From positions 1,798,001 through 1,862,000 of the forward strand of contig CBDCSD010000002.1 of the NCBI GenBank assembly GCA_965221345.1: a stretch of 64,000 nt of DNA, read 5' to 3'. Position 1 is the stretch's first letter. Every line of letters begins with the position of its first letter. The notes below the pieces were generated by a model, which made no database searches, was not told the DNA's origin, and saw only the letters and a program-made list of their open reading frames with translations. A program made the position numbers and the translations under genes. This document shows, piece after piece, positions 8,758 through 16,753 of the stretch. This DNA is from Bin5 sp965221345. GTDB taxonomy: Bacteria > Chloroflexota > Anaerolineae > Caldilineales > Caldilineaceae.

Positions 8758-9348
8758 TCACGGCTGGGCCCAAATCTCGTCCGCCAGGAGACACGAACTG
8801 AGCGGCCTCCCTACCAGCGGTATCCAGTCCTGGCGGGCGTATAACGTCCCGGGAACGGCCTCCCCATTCACCAGGATGCTGGCCCGATTGGCGACAACAA
8901 ACAGACAGTAAGTGTAAAGACCGGACCCCCCCGCCATGCCGTGGTGAACAAAGGGAGGCTCCAGTCCGGCCCACGTCGCATCAACTTTGCACTCCGCGGT
9001 GTCCATCGAATAGCTCAATCTTCTGCGCATATCGCCGCTACGGCCGAAACGCGACGTAATAATCCTGTCCCCACACTCCGCCAGTGGATTGTCGCTGTCT
9101 CGATACATCCTGTTGTACATCCACACCGCCATATCAGGGTTGTCGGTGTAGACGCCGTTAGCCGGCGCAGACGGAAAACTCTCGGCATCAATATACAAGA
9201 ATCCCGCATGTCCGCCGCCCGCCGGGCTATACTCCGTCTGAAACAGGCTGAAGCGGGCACAATCCTCCTCCGCGCCCGCCTGCCGCAGATACAGCAAATA
9301 GTGGATGCCGCACCAGATCGGCGTCTGTTCGCTCGTCTCACGTGTCAT
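8758..9348 (-). CDS. Hypothetical protein in the sugar-oxidoreductase cluster
   Basis: I do not recognise this family. From the internal ATG (MTRETSEQTP) the product is 196 aa, soluble, without a signal peptide or membrane segment. It is rich in aromatic and glycine-containing beta-type stretches (IHYLLYLRQAG, HAGFLYIDAESFP, YTYCLFVVANRASILVNGE), which suggests an all-beta fold. The frame is open 22 codons further upstream, but the upstream residues look non-coding. Gaps of about 75 bases to the next genes on both sides fit membership in the minus-strand cluster with the Gfo paralogues and the DegT aminotransferase, so a carbohydrate role is plausible but unproven. Confidence 0.6.
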   Translation of the reverse strand: MTRETSEQTPIWCGIHYLLYLRQAGAEEDCARFSLFQTEYSPAGGGHAGFLYIDAESFPSAPANGVYTDNPDMAVWMYNRMYRDSDNPLAECGDRIITSRFGRSGDMRRRLSYSMDTAECKVDATWAGLEPPFVHHGMAGGSGLYTYCLFVVANRASILVNGEAVPGTLYARQDWIPLVGRPLSSCLLADEIWAQP

Positions 9349-9420
9349 CGACCGGCTCCAATGAGAAACTTCAGGATAAGAGGAAAACCCCTGACCACTG
9401 CAGTCACTGACCACCGACCA

Positions 9421-10689
9421 CTAACCACCGACCACTGCAGTTATCCGCTTGCGGAAATGCCCAAATACCTTGTGCACCGCTGCCGCAATGTCAGCCGTGT
9501 CCTCTTCGTCAAGGCTGGGCTGCATCCCGAAGCTGAATCCGCGCCGCATCAGCCTCTCTCCATTCGGGCATTCAACCAACCTGTAGTCGACCGGCTTGTC
9601 CCGCTTATAGTCGAACGGAAAGTGGCTGCGCCCGTAGCAGTTCGGCCCCGCCAGAAATTCGTTGCGGTAGAGTGGCCCCTCCTTGCCCGACCCGATGTAC
9701 GGCCCTCCGGCGGGGATGCCCTCATGTTGGAGCGCTTCCGCAAACTCCCACGCGTCACACTCCATCGAGTCGGTGTCCAAAGACATTCCCAACACCCAAT
9801 ACGAATTCCGATCCCCCTCCCGCACCCGCTGCGGCGTGATCTCCTCGATATCCGATACCCCGTCGATGATCCGCTCCGCCGCCTGGATCTTCTTCTCGAT
9901 ATAGCCGTCCACCTTCTTCAACTGCGCGATCAGGACCGAAGCCATCAGATCATTCAACTTGTAGTTGGGCGCCAGGAAATAGTTTGCGTAGGGTCGCCCC
10001 TCGAACGGTCCCCCGCCGCGGGGCAGAGCGCAGTCAGAGAAGATCAAGGCCCGTTCCCATAGCGTCTCAATATCCGACATGATTGCGCCGCCGCCTCCGG
10101 CAGAGAGATGCTTGCCGCCAAAGCTGAAGCCGTTGATATCACCCATCGAGCCGACCACTTTACCCTGGTATTCCGCGAAGTGAGCCTGGCAGCAATCCTC
10201 AATCAGGAAGATCTTATGGCGGTCCGCGATCTCGCGCAGCGCCGCCATATCACAGGGGTTGCCAAAAAGATGCACGGCAATAATAGCGCGCGTCCTTGGC
10301 GTAATCTTGGCCTCGACGTCGGCCGGATCCAACGTGTACGTGTCGTCGACGTCCGCGAATATCGGCACACAGTTATGGAGCAGAGTGCCGATGATGCTGC
10401 CCCCGGATGTCCAAGGCGTGACGATGATCTCGTCGCCAGGATCGGGGTTGATCGCGCCGATACAAGTATGCATCGCCGCCGTGCCCGAGGTTACCGTAAC
10501 AACATGGGCGACACCGTGGCGCGCCGCGAACTCTCGCTCAAATTGCGCTACCTTCGGCCCCTTTCCCAGTGCACCTGAATTGATCACCTCCGAGAGTGCT
10601 TCGATATCCTCTTCGCCAAAGTAGTGACTTGGTCCAAAGGGCAGAGTACGCACAGGCGCGCCCCCCTGCATTGCTAATTGTTCGCCCAT
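9421..10689 (-). CDS. DegT/DnrJ/EryC1/StrS family PLP aminotransferase
   Basis: A 422-aa pyridoxal-phosphate enzyme that typically aminates keto-sugars. Seen motifs: TSGTAAMH at residues 68-75 for phosphate binding, FLIEDCCQAH at 161-170 with the cofactor-contacting aspartate, and GFSFGGKHLSAGGGG, where Lys193 is the predicted Schiff-base lysine. The start has AAGGAGAG eight bases upstream and lies inside the end of the preceding gene (16-base overlap). A second member of the family is encoded at 43095-44387. Next to Gfo/Idh oxidoreductases this fits oxidation of a sugar or cyclitol hydroxyl followed by transamination, as in amino-sugar and aminocyclitol pathways. The specific product cannot be read from sequence. 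Confidence 0.9.
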   Translation of the reverse strand: MGEQLAMQGGAPVRTLPFGPSHYFGEEDIEALSEVINSGALGKGPKVAQFEREFAARHGVAHVVTVTSGTAAMHTCIGAINPDPGDEIIVTPWTSGGSIIGTLLHNCVPIFADVDDTYTLDPADVEAKITPRTRAIIAVHLFGNPCDMAALREIADRHKIFLIEDCCQAHFAEYQGKVVGSMGDINGFSFGGKHLSAGGGGAIMSDIETLWERALIFSDCALPRGGGPFEGRPYANYFLAPNYKLNDLMASVLIAQLKKVDGYIEKKIQAAERIIDGVSDIEEITPQRVREGDRNSYWVLGMSLDTDSMECDAWEFAEALQHEGIPAGGPYIGSGKEGPLYRNEFLAGPNCYGRSHFPFDYKRDKPVDYRLVECPNGERLMRRGFSFGMQPSLDEEDTADIAAAVHKVFGHFRKRITAVVGG

Positions 10690-11459
10690 GACAGCTTCTC
10701 TCCTTCGCGCTTGGATTTGTCCTGTTCAGATTCGCTTTCGCCCAGCAGTCCCGCCAATATACCTGCCAATTGCTCCAGATCTCGCGGCAACTGGTACTCC
10801 TCAGTGTCCTTCGTGATTCTCTTCTGCCCTCTTTCCAAAAGACCAAACTGCCAGATTGGCCCCGACGTGACCACACCGCATAGCTGCGCCTGCGCGCCTT
10901 CGCCAAACTGCGTCCCACTAAGGCCGCCCCGGGCTCGTCCCGCCCGCTGAGCCTTTCGCGCCCGCCGGGGATGTATCGGGCCCACCGTCGGTGTGGCGGC
11001 ATCCTCACTCAAGCCAACCATCTGGACCGCCAACATCCTGAACCCGCCTTCCAGATCCCCGCTCTTCGCCCCCGCCACCACAAGTTCTTGCCTGCCGCGC
11101 AGCCAATAGTCCACCGCGCCATTCAGCCTCCCGCCCGTAACGGGATACTCGATGTTCATCTTGAATCTGGTCCGGTCGAGCAAAGCAAACAACAGCGGCG
11201 TTACATAGAATGCACGGTACGCGGCTTCATTGGTCAGAGGCACAAACGGCAACCGTTCACGCATCTGCGCGCGCATCTGCTCAAGCTGCTGCGCAAGACA
11301 CGACACTTCTACAGAATGTAATGACAAGGGGGCGCTGCGATAGCGGTAGCCTAAATCGGCAAGGATCTCTTCAGTCTCTAAATTCAGCTCGAGGATCTGG
11401 GAAAACGTATAGGTAGTTCCGTCTTGGAGCACCATGAAATTGTTGCCTTGGCACGCCAT
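10674..11459 (-). CDS. Hypothetical protein with a degenerate PD-(D/E)XK-like segment
   Basis: A 261-aa soluble protein. It opens MACQGNNFMVLQDG and continues TTYTFSQILEL; similar openings occur, from memory, in a large family of uncharacterised proteins in cyanobacteria and other environmental bacteria. The stretch AVDYWLRGRQELVVAGAKSG, followed by DLEGGFRMLAVQM (about residues 115-147), resembles a nuclease-fold core D...E-x-K followed by the helix that usually reads DL..GF.QL. The glutamate of E-x-K appears replaced (AGAK), so catalysis may be lost. The start could also be the Met at 11435. The C-terminal part is rich in Arg and Gly. It overlaps the aminotransferase by 16 bases, but I see no functional link. 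Confidence 0.6.
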   Translation of the reverse strand: MACQGNNFMVLQDGTTYTFSQILELNLETEEILADLGYRYRSAPLSLHSVEVSCLAQQLEQMRAQMRERLPFVPLTNEAAYRAFYVTPLLFALLDRTRFKMNIEYPVTGGRLNGAVDYWLRGRQELVVAGAKSGDLEGGFRMLAVQMVGLSEDAATPTVGPIHPRRARKAQRAGRARGGLSGTQFGEGAQAQLCGVVTSGPIWQFGLLERGQKRITKDTEEYQLPRDLEQLAGILAGLLGESESEQDKSKREGEKLSWANN

Positions 11460-12061
11460 GTGAGGCGCGACAGCCTGCGCCAGGCGTGCGGAGGTTGCCT
11501 TCCCCTACATTCTTCAGGGGTCAGACAGTTCCGTGGCTTCGCTTCCCAGACAACATTGTGTAGGCGCTCTACTTGTAGCGCAACCTGACTCCATCCTAGC
11601 AAAGCGTTGACCGTATGTCAAAGTAGATTCCGGTGGCGGGTGCGGCCCAGAAGTTTGGCGAAGAGTGATGGCGGGCGATCGAGCGATGCCGGCGAAGCCA
11701 AGAACTCAAGAGTTTCTTGCGCATACCTTTGGCAGACGCAGGTCGAGCGCAAATAGGATGCTCGCCGAACGCTCGCACGCAACCACTGCCATGAATCCAG
11801 GCGTCACCTCTTCGATGGCTGTAAAGCCTTCATAGACCGTATAAGTGCGAGTCTCGATCAGATCTTGACCCGCCTATGGTCCAAATGTAAACTCGACCCA
11901 GAGTACAGAAAACTTGTGGCATCAAACTCAACTTACATTGGCATAAGACCCTGGAAGCTGTTTTAAGAGTACAGCCCATCGGCCAAATTGTGATGATACA
12001 CTATTGGGGCAATATTCGGATGGGACGCGCTATACCTTCACGCAAAGCCCGCAATCCCACC
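11460..12061. other. Gene-free gap with coding-like fragments
   Basis: About 600 bases with no convincing gene. A minus-strand stretch near 11700-11870 translates to a coding-like fragment (GFTAIEEVTPGFMAVVAC), and a plus-strand stretch near 12004-12045 reads SDGTRYTFTQ, faintly like the TTYTFSQ opening of the neighbouring hypothetical gene. Both are probably decayed remnants. Confidence 0.4.
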
Positions 12062-13111
12062 CTACAGGCACTTCTCAAACAACGCATAGTGATGCTGCCA
12101 GAACGGGGTACCCTTCCTGGCGTAGGACTCGCTCTGGATGCCGGACCGCACAAGCGCGGCAATGCCGAATTGCGCGCCCCCGGCAGCGGCAGACTTGACG
12201 ACCAAATGCGCAAGCGCGTTCGACATTCTCTGCCCGCGCGCCTCTTTTCTCACGGCTGTGCTCTTCAGGACGGCGTAGGTCTCAGCGTCTGCGCCTGAGG
12301 AAGGAAAATGCTGGTCGGTGAATGCGTAGAAGAACCCTACATCGTCCCCCCGCGGAGATACGGCCACGTGCGTACAGTCCTGCTCCGGCTTATCAAGTTG
12401 GCCGATGAACCGGTCGAAGAGAGCTTGGGGTACGCTTTCGAACAAGAAACTGTCTTCAAAGGCTTCATTGGAAATCCGGTAGAGCATCGACGCCTCCCCC
12501 TTGAACAGCCGCGACCAATCCAGCTTGCGGAAGCCGAAACCTTTTGCCAGCGCGCCTTCGTAATCGCTTTCCGTCTGCTCCAGAAACCGATCCAGGTTGC
12601 CGAATGCGGTCGAATGGTAGTCGATCCCGCGCTCGAATCCCGCCGCTAAAAAGTGCTCCCCATAGTCCGGCGGATTAACCGGCTCCCACGGAAAGCAACG
12701 CTCGTCGCGCTCGTTCACGCGAAAGCGGTATGGAAGCCAGGTATTAAGATTCACAGGCCCGTACACGCTCGCAGCCTTCCCTTGCAGAAAGCCGCACGCT
12801 GCCTCGATCAGTATCTGAGCCGCCTTCTCGGCACCGGCAAGGCGGGTGTCAACTTCAAAGAAGCCCACATAACCGGTCTTCGCATAGCGGCACGACACGT
12901 TGGCGCCGATACGACCAACGGGGTCGCCGTCTTGTTCCAGGAGCCAGAAATCGCGCGGCGCCGGCAGTTGCATTTCGATGAGTTCCCGCTCAAGCTGGTC
13001 CGGGATGAGCGCGTTGCGATACCGGCCGCCGCGCAGTTGACCCGGCAGCAGCGAAAACGCCCGTGCAAAAGCACGCTTGTCGTCGGCGAGCGTATAACTC
13101 CTCAACTTCAT
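12062..13111 (-). CDS. GNAT-like protein, last gene of the five-gene lipid-type operon
   Basis: A 349-aa protein built like two acetyltransferase-type halves. The N-terminal half starts MKLRSYTLADDKRAF and has FWLLEQDGDPVGRIGANVS (about 55-73) followed by GYVGFFEVDTRLAGAEKAAQ, a typical GNAT strand-helix arrangement. The C-terminal half has STAVRKEARGQRMSNALAHLV (about 286-306), resembling the acetyl-CoA pyrophosphate loop R/Q-x-x-G-x-G/A. It resembles the large uncharacterised GNAT-related proteins sometimes seen in lipid or polyketide clusters. Its ATG overlaps the stop of the phosphotransferase gene (ATGA), so it belongs to the operon. Predicted role: N- or O-acylation of the pathway product. 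This is inference. Confidence 0.7.
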   Translation of the reverse strand: MKLRSYTLADDKRAFARAFSLLPGQLRGGRYRNALIPDQLERELIEMQLPAPRDFWLLEQDGDPVGRIGANVSCRYAKTGYVGFFEVDTRLAGAEKAAQILIEAACGFLQGKAASVYGPVNLNTWLPYRFRVNERDERCFPWEPVNPPDYGEHFLAAGFERGIDYHSTAFGNLDRFLEQTESDYEGALAKGFGFRKLDWSRLFKGEASMLYRISNEAFEDSFLFESVPQALFDRFIGQLDKPEQDCTHVAVSPRGDDVGFFYAFTDQHFPSSGADAETYAVLKSTAVRKEARGQRMSNALAHLVVKSAAAGGAQFGIAALVRSGIQSESYARKGTPFWQHHYALFEKCL

Positions 13112-15873
13112 TGCAGGATTCTTACCTCCCCCTTGCCCGCGTCCATGCGCACACGCTGCCCCGTCTGCAACCTCTGCATCAGCCCCCCCGTAATGCCGAC
13201 GATGGTGGGAAGTCCAAGTTCCCGCGCCACGACGGCTGAATGCGAGAGCAGACTACCGCGTTCGATGAGGAGCCCGGCGCAGGAAGGGTAGAGAGGGACC
13301 CAACCGGGATCGGTTCGCGCCGTGACCAGAATCTCCTGATCAAGTTGCTCGGCCTCCCTCGGTGTGCGGGCAACGAGCACGACGCCTTCGACCACGCCGG
13401 GGCAACATGGCATGCCGGTCAGAATGTTGGGATCGTCTGCCTCACGTTGATCGAATTCGGCGCGCAGAAGGTCTGCCGCGTCCAGGAGTTGCGGCTGCTG
13501 CGCCCATACGCCCACTGCCCCCTGGGTGAGGAAGCGGTCGGGCGGGGCCGGGGCCTGGCGGAATTTGGCGTACTCCTGCCGCCTGAAGGTTGCCAATCCG
13601 CCCAGATCGGTCACGGCCAATCGTCCCTCGACAAAGGCAAAAATCTCGTCCACGGTCAGATAGAAGACGTCGTCGACGACCTCCAGTACGTGGAGATGGA
13701 CCAGCTGCAGGCCGATGCCGCGGAACAGATGGCGGGCGAGGCCGAAGACCTTCGTCCTGTCGAAGCGCAGGTTTTCCCGTTGCCTGACCGTCCGCCGCGC
13801 CTGCTTGAGTACCCACCGGTAGACAGGCCGCTTCCAGCCCGACAGCGCACTGTCAATCCGGCCCTCCGCCGCATTGCGAATCGCCTTCTCCCGCTCGATC
13901 ATCGCGTCGATGTCATAGGACTTGTCGCGCACATAACGGGCCATTGCGCTGATGACAAAGGTCGGATCGTCGTGCAGATCCGGTTCCTCCAGCTTCAGCT
14001 CGTTGACGGAGCGGAATCCGTAGAGGTCAAGAAACTCGCCAATCATGGCGGCAATGTCGCGCGCCGCACTCAGTTCTCGCCAGACCTGATCAGGCGGCGA
14101 ATCGATGAACCACGCTCTCGTCCGGGCGTCTCCGTCATCTATCCGGGCCGCTATCTTCATCAGCATCCGGGTGGGCGCGGTGCTAACCAGACCGCCTTCC
14201 CCGCATAGCAGGTCATTCTGGAGAGAGGACGCCCAGCCCAGCTGTCGCTCGGGGCCTTCTCCGGTCCTTGTTTCGGGCTCATCTTGGCTAATCCATCTCT
14301 CTGTAAGTTTCTTGAGCAGCCCGAAAAAGACCATACACAGATAGTCGTTGATGATCGGCGCGTGCCACCTCTTCAAAAGCTCTTCCTCAATGGCGGCGTA
14401 CTGTTCCAGCAACGCGTTCAGCGACATCGTATCGAAATCTAGCCGTCGCGACGCCTCGTAGACGGCAGTGAATCTCTTCTGAAATTCCTCGACGATGCCG
14501 TCCAGTCGCATAAAATGCCAAATGGTTGTGGCGGTCACGGCAAGTTGGCGAAGGCGCGAGTGGCGCGGCTGCTCTTGCATATCGTCGAACAGGGATGACA
14601 ACTCCGGCCCGAGGCTCTGCCGCACCCCCATCATCGTCTCCATGAAGGCGTCGCTGCGCCCGCCCACAGGCAGCATTCGTATCAGCCGGTACCAGTTGAT
14701 CAGGTTGTAGTAGATACGACCCTGAACCAGGCCAAGCATATTGCGAAACATGTCTTCGTGTTCCTCGACAACATGCCCCGGGATGCCCATGATTTGGCAG
14801 AACTGGATGTAGACCTGCCGGTAGGCCCGGCTGGCGAAACTGAACGTCAAAGGAGAAGTGATTCCCTCGTAACTTTCGATAATGTTGGAGTTGTCCCAAA
14901 GGGCGTACTGCGGTCCGATTACCTCCTTGTCGTAGAAGGCCTCAGGGGGAAGCGTGGTGATCGGACGCGTCTGCAAAACGAAGAGTTGGCCGTCCTGGTC
15001 GAGCGCCCACTCGCAATCTTGCGGTGATCCTATCGTCTCCTCCAGACTCCGCACCTGTTCCGCCACCGTCTTGACCTGTTCTTCGGACAGGCACGGCCGC
15101 GTCTGGTCCTCAGCCGGAACCGGAGCCAGCTGGATGCCCCCTTGCGCCCGCTGCCGGTAGGCTTCGGTCTTGCGCGCGATCTTCGCTTCGACAGATTGCG
15201 TCTGCCGGTCAACCGCGAAATGATCGGATTCCAACGCGCCGCTGACAAGACCCTCGCCAAGTCCATAGACGGCATCAACGATGATCTGATCCCGGTCGAG
15301 CGGCGCAGCGGGATTACGCGAAAAGGCGACGCCGGACACCTCTGCCTGCACCATCTCCTGGATGACGATGGCGACCCGGATGTCGCGGACAGTCAATCCC
15401 TTCTCTTGCCGGTAGGAGAGCGCCCTTTCGGAGAAGCCTGACGCCCAGCAACGCCTGACCGACGCCGACACCGCCTCGTCTCCCTTCTGATAGAGAAACG
15501 AAGAGAACTGGCCGGCAAAGGAGGCCGTGGGCGAATCTTCGTCGATGCCGCTCGAGCGAATCGCGAGAAATGCACCGCCCAGGTTCATCGCTTCTATCAT
15601 CTGGAACAGTTCGTCCTCGACCTGCGCGGGTAGCGATTTGGAAAGGAAAAGCTCTTCAACTTGGCGGGCAAACACGCCGCGGTCTCCCGCGAGCGTCAGC
15701 CGGTCACGCAGCCCGTGTTCGTTGACAAAGGCATCGAAGGCGCACGCAGATAAACAGAACCAGGCAGGCACGCGCAAGCCGTGCTGCGTGATGCGGGCCA
15801 GGTTGGCGGCCTTGCCGCCGCCGTCGGCAAGAAAGAGAGAGAGCCTGTCACCGCTGGTGAGGGTTGTCGTCAT
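13108..15873 (-). CDS. PPDK/PEP-synthase-like phosphotransferase (rifampin-phosphotransferase-type architecture)
   Basis: A 921-aa multidomain enzyme. The N-terminal ATP-grasp part of the PPDK_N family has LADGGGKAANLARITQHGL (16-34) and FLAIRSSGIDEDSPTASFAG (about 102-121). A long helical linker follows. The C-terminal swivelling domain has LLSHSAVVARELGLPTIVG (about 875-893), with His878 as the phosphorylated histidine. The PEP/pyruvate TIM-barrel domain of true PEP synthase is absent, so it matches RPH-type enzymes, which split ATP into AMP, phosphate and a phosphorylated substrate. GGAGG lies eight bases before the ATG. It is five bases downstream of the UbiA gene and overlaps the GNAT gene. 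Probable role: phosphorylating a pathway intermediate. A drug-resistance role is possible but less likely in this operon. Confidence 0.85.
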   Translation of the reverse strand: MTTTLTSGDRLSLFLADGGGKAANLARITQHGLRVPAWFCLSACAFDAFVNEHGLRDRLTLAGDRGVFARQVEELFLSKSLPAQVEDELFQMIEAMNLGGAFLAIRSSGIDEDSPTASFAGQFSSFLYQKGDEAVSASVRRCWASGFSERALSYRQEKGLTVRDIRVAIVIQEMVQAEVSGVAFSRNPAAPLDRDQIIVDAVYGLGEGLVSGALESDHFAVDRQTQSVEAKIARKTEAYRQRAQGGIQLAPVPAEDQTRPCLSEEQVKTVAEQVRSLEETIGSPQDCEWALDQDGQLFVLQTRPITTLPPEAFYDKEVIGPQYALWDNSNIIESYEGITSPLTFSFASRAYRQVYIQFCQIMGIPGHVVEEHEDMFRNMLGLVQGRIYYNLINWYRLIRMLPVGGRSDAFMETMMGVRQSLGPELSSLFDDMQEQPRHSRLRQLAVTATTIWHFMRLDGIVEEFQKRFTAVYEASRRLDFDTMSLNALLEQYAAIEEELLKRWHAPIINDYLCMVFFGLLKKLTERWISQDEPETRTGEGPERQLGWASSLQNDLLCGEGGLVSTAPTRMLMKIAARIDDGDARTRAWFIDSPPDQVWRELSAARDIAAMIGEFLDLYGFRSVNELKLEEPDLHDDPTFVISAMARYVRDKSYDIDAMIEREKAIRNAAEGRIDSALSGWKRPVYRWVLKQARRTVRQRENLRFDRTKVFGLARHLFRGIGLQLVHLHVLEVVDDVFYLTVDEIFAFVEGRLAVTDLGGLATFRRQEYAKFRQAPAPPDRFLTQGAVGVWAQQPQLLDAADLLRAEFDQREADDPNILTGMPCCPGVVEGVVLVARTPREAEQLDQEILVTARTDPGWVPLYPSCAGLLIERGSLLSHSAVVARELGLPTIVGITGGLMQRLQTGQRVRMDAGKGEVRILQ

Positions 15874-15877
15874 GCCC

Positions 15878-16753
15878 CTATCCTCCGCTTTTCAGCCATG
15901 TGCCCAACGGAACTGCCCACACGTGCAAAGCCAGCGAAACTGTTGCCCCGTGCTCGACAATCTTGAATCGGTTCGGCGCAAGGAGCAGGAGCGGCAACAG
16001 CGCAATCAGGATGCCCTCAAGCGGCCACAGCGTTCGCCCCAATCCGAGCCCAAGCGCGCCCAAAGCGGAGAGAGCGATCATACAGATCGTAAGGCCAAGC
16101 GTCTTTGCAGGTCCATAGTGGGAGAGGTAAGTCTGCAGGAGCGGATGGGCATTTGGATCGAGCTTGCGGCAGATTTCGTAGGCGAAGAAAGCGCCCAGCA
16201 CGGCGATGCCCAAAAACGCGGGCTGCAACTGCCGCCAGGCAGACGGGTCGCCGGCCAGGACACAGAAGTAGCAGAGCGGGAGAATGATGACCTGGTGCGA
16301 GGCCGCATAAAGGAGTGGGCGGCCCGCCAGCCAGGCACCGGCGTAGAACTCCCGGTACATCAGCCACAGATAGCCGGTGACCAGCAGATACGAGAGGGCT
16401 GCCGGGCCGTTGCCAAGCCCGACGGCAACACCAAAGAGGAGCATTGCGACAACCAATCCCTTGACGGCACTCGCCACCTGCTCAGATGCAATGAGTCCTC
16501 TGGGCAACGGTCTGTGGGGATGGGCAACCCGATCCTTGTCGTAGTCCTTGTATTCGTCCATGATTCTCAGGACGGCGAAGAACAGAAAGGCCCCCGCAGC
16601 CGCCATGGCAATGGCTCCCCAGGGGGTAGCGGCAGATTCGGCAGCCGCCATCGCGTCGCCCAGAGCGCTGCCGGAAATCGCCAGCCCCATCACCAGGACC
16701 AGGTAGGAAGGCAAGGGCAGCCGCTCCTTCAGGAAAGTCATCCAAGCTCCCAT
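15878..16753 (-). CDS. UbiA-family prenyltransferase-like membrane protein
   Basis: A 291-aa integral membrane protein with about eight or nine hydrophobic segments. The first aspartate-rich motif of the UbiA superfamily is clear: RIMDEYKDYDKDRVAHPHRP (63-82), with Asp66, 70, 72 and 74 for Mg-diphosphate binding. The second motif is altered to YEICRKLDPNAH (192-203), with Glu, Lys and Asp rather than D-x3-D. Family members transfer prenyl chains to aromatic or glycerol-phosphate acceptors. The start is strongly supported by AAGGAGGT five bases upstream. It overlaps the upstream ligase gene by 16 bases. In this operon it may prenylate or build a lipid acceptor. The altered second motif leaves the donor open. 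Confidence 0.85.
   Translation of the reverse strand: MGAWMTFLKERLPLPSYLVLVMGLAISGSALGDAMAAAESAATPWGAIAMAAAGAFLFFAVLRIMDEYKDYDKDRVAHPHRPLPRGLIASEQVASAVKGLVVAMLLFGVAVGLGNGPAALSYLLVTGYLWLMYREFYAGAWLAGRPLLYAASHQVIILPLCYFCVLAGDPSAWRQLQPAFLGIAVLGAFFAYEICRKLDPNAHPLLQTYLSHYGPAKTLGLTICMIALSALGALGLGLGRTLWPLEGILIALLPLLLLAPNRFKIVEHGATVSLALHVWAVPLGTWLKSGG

Noticed and set aside
12004..12198. Plus-strand ORF with SDGTRYTFTQ
   Set aside because: Only a ten-residue resemblance to the neighbouring hypothetical protein, with no further homology; kept as a note in the gap entry.
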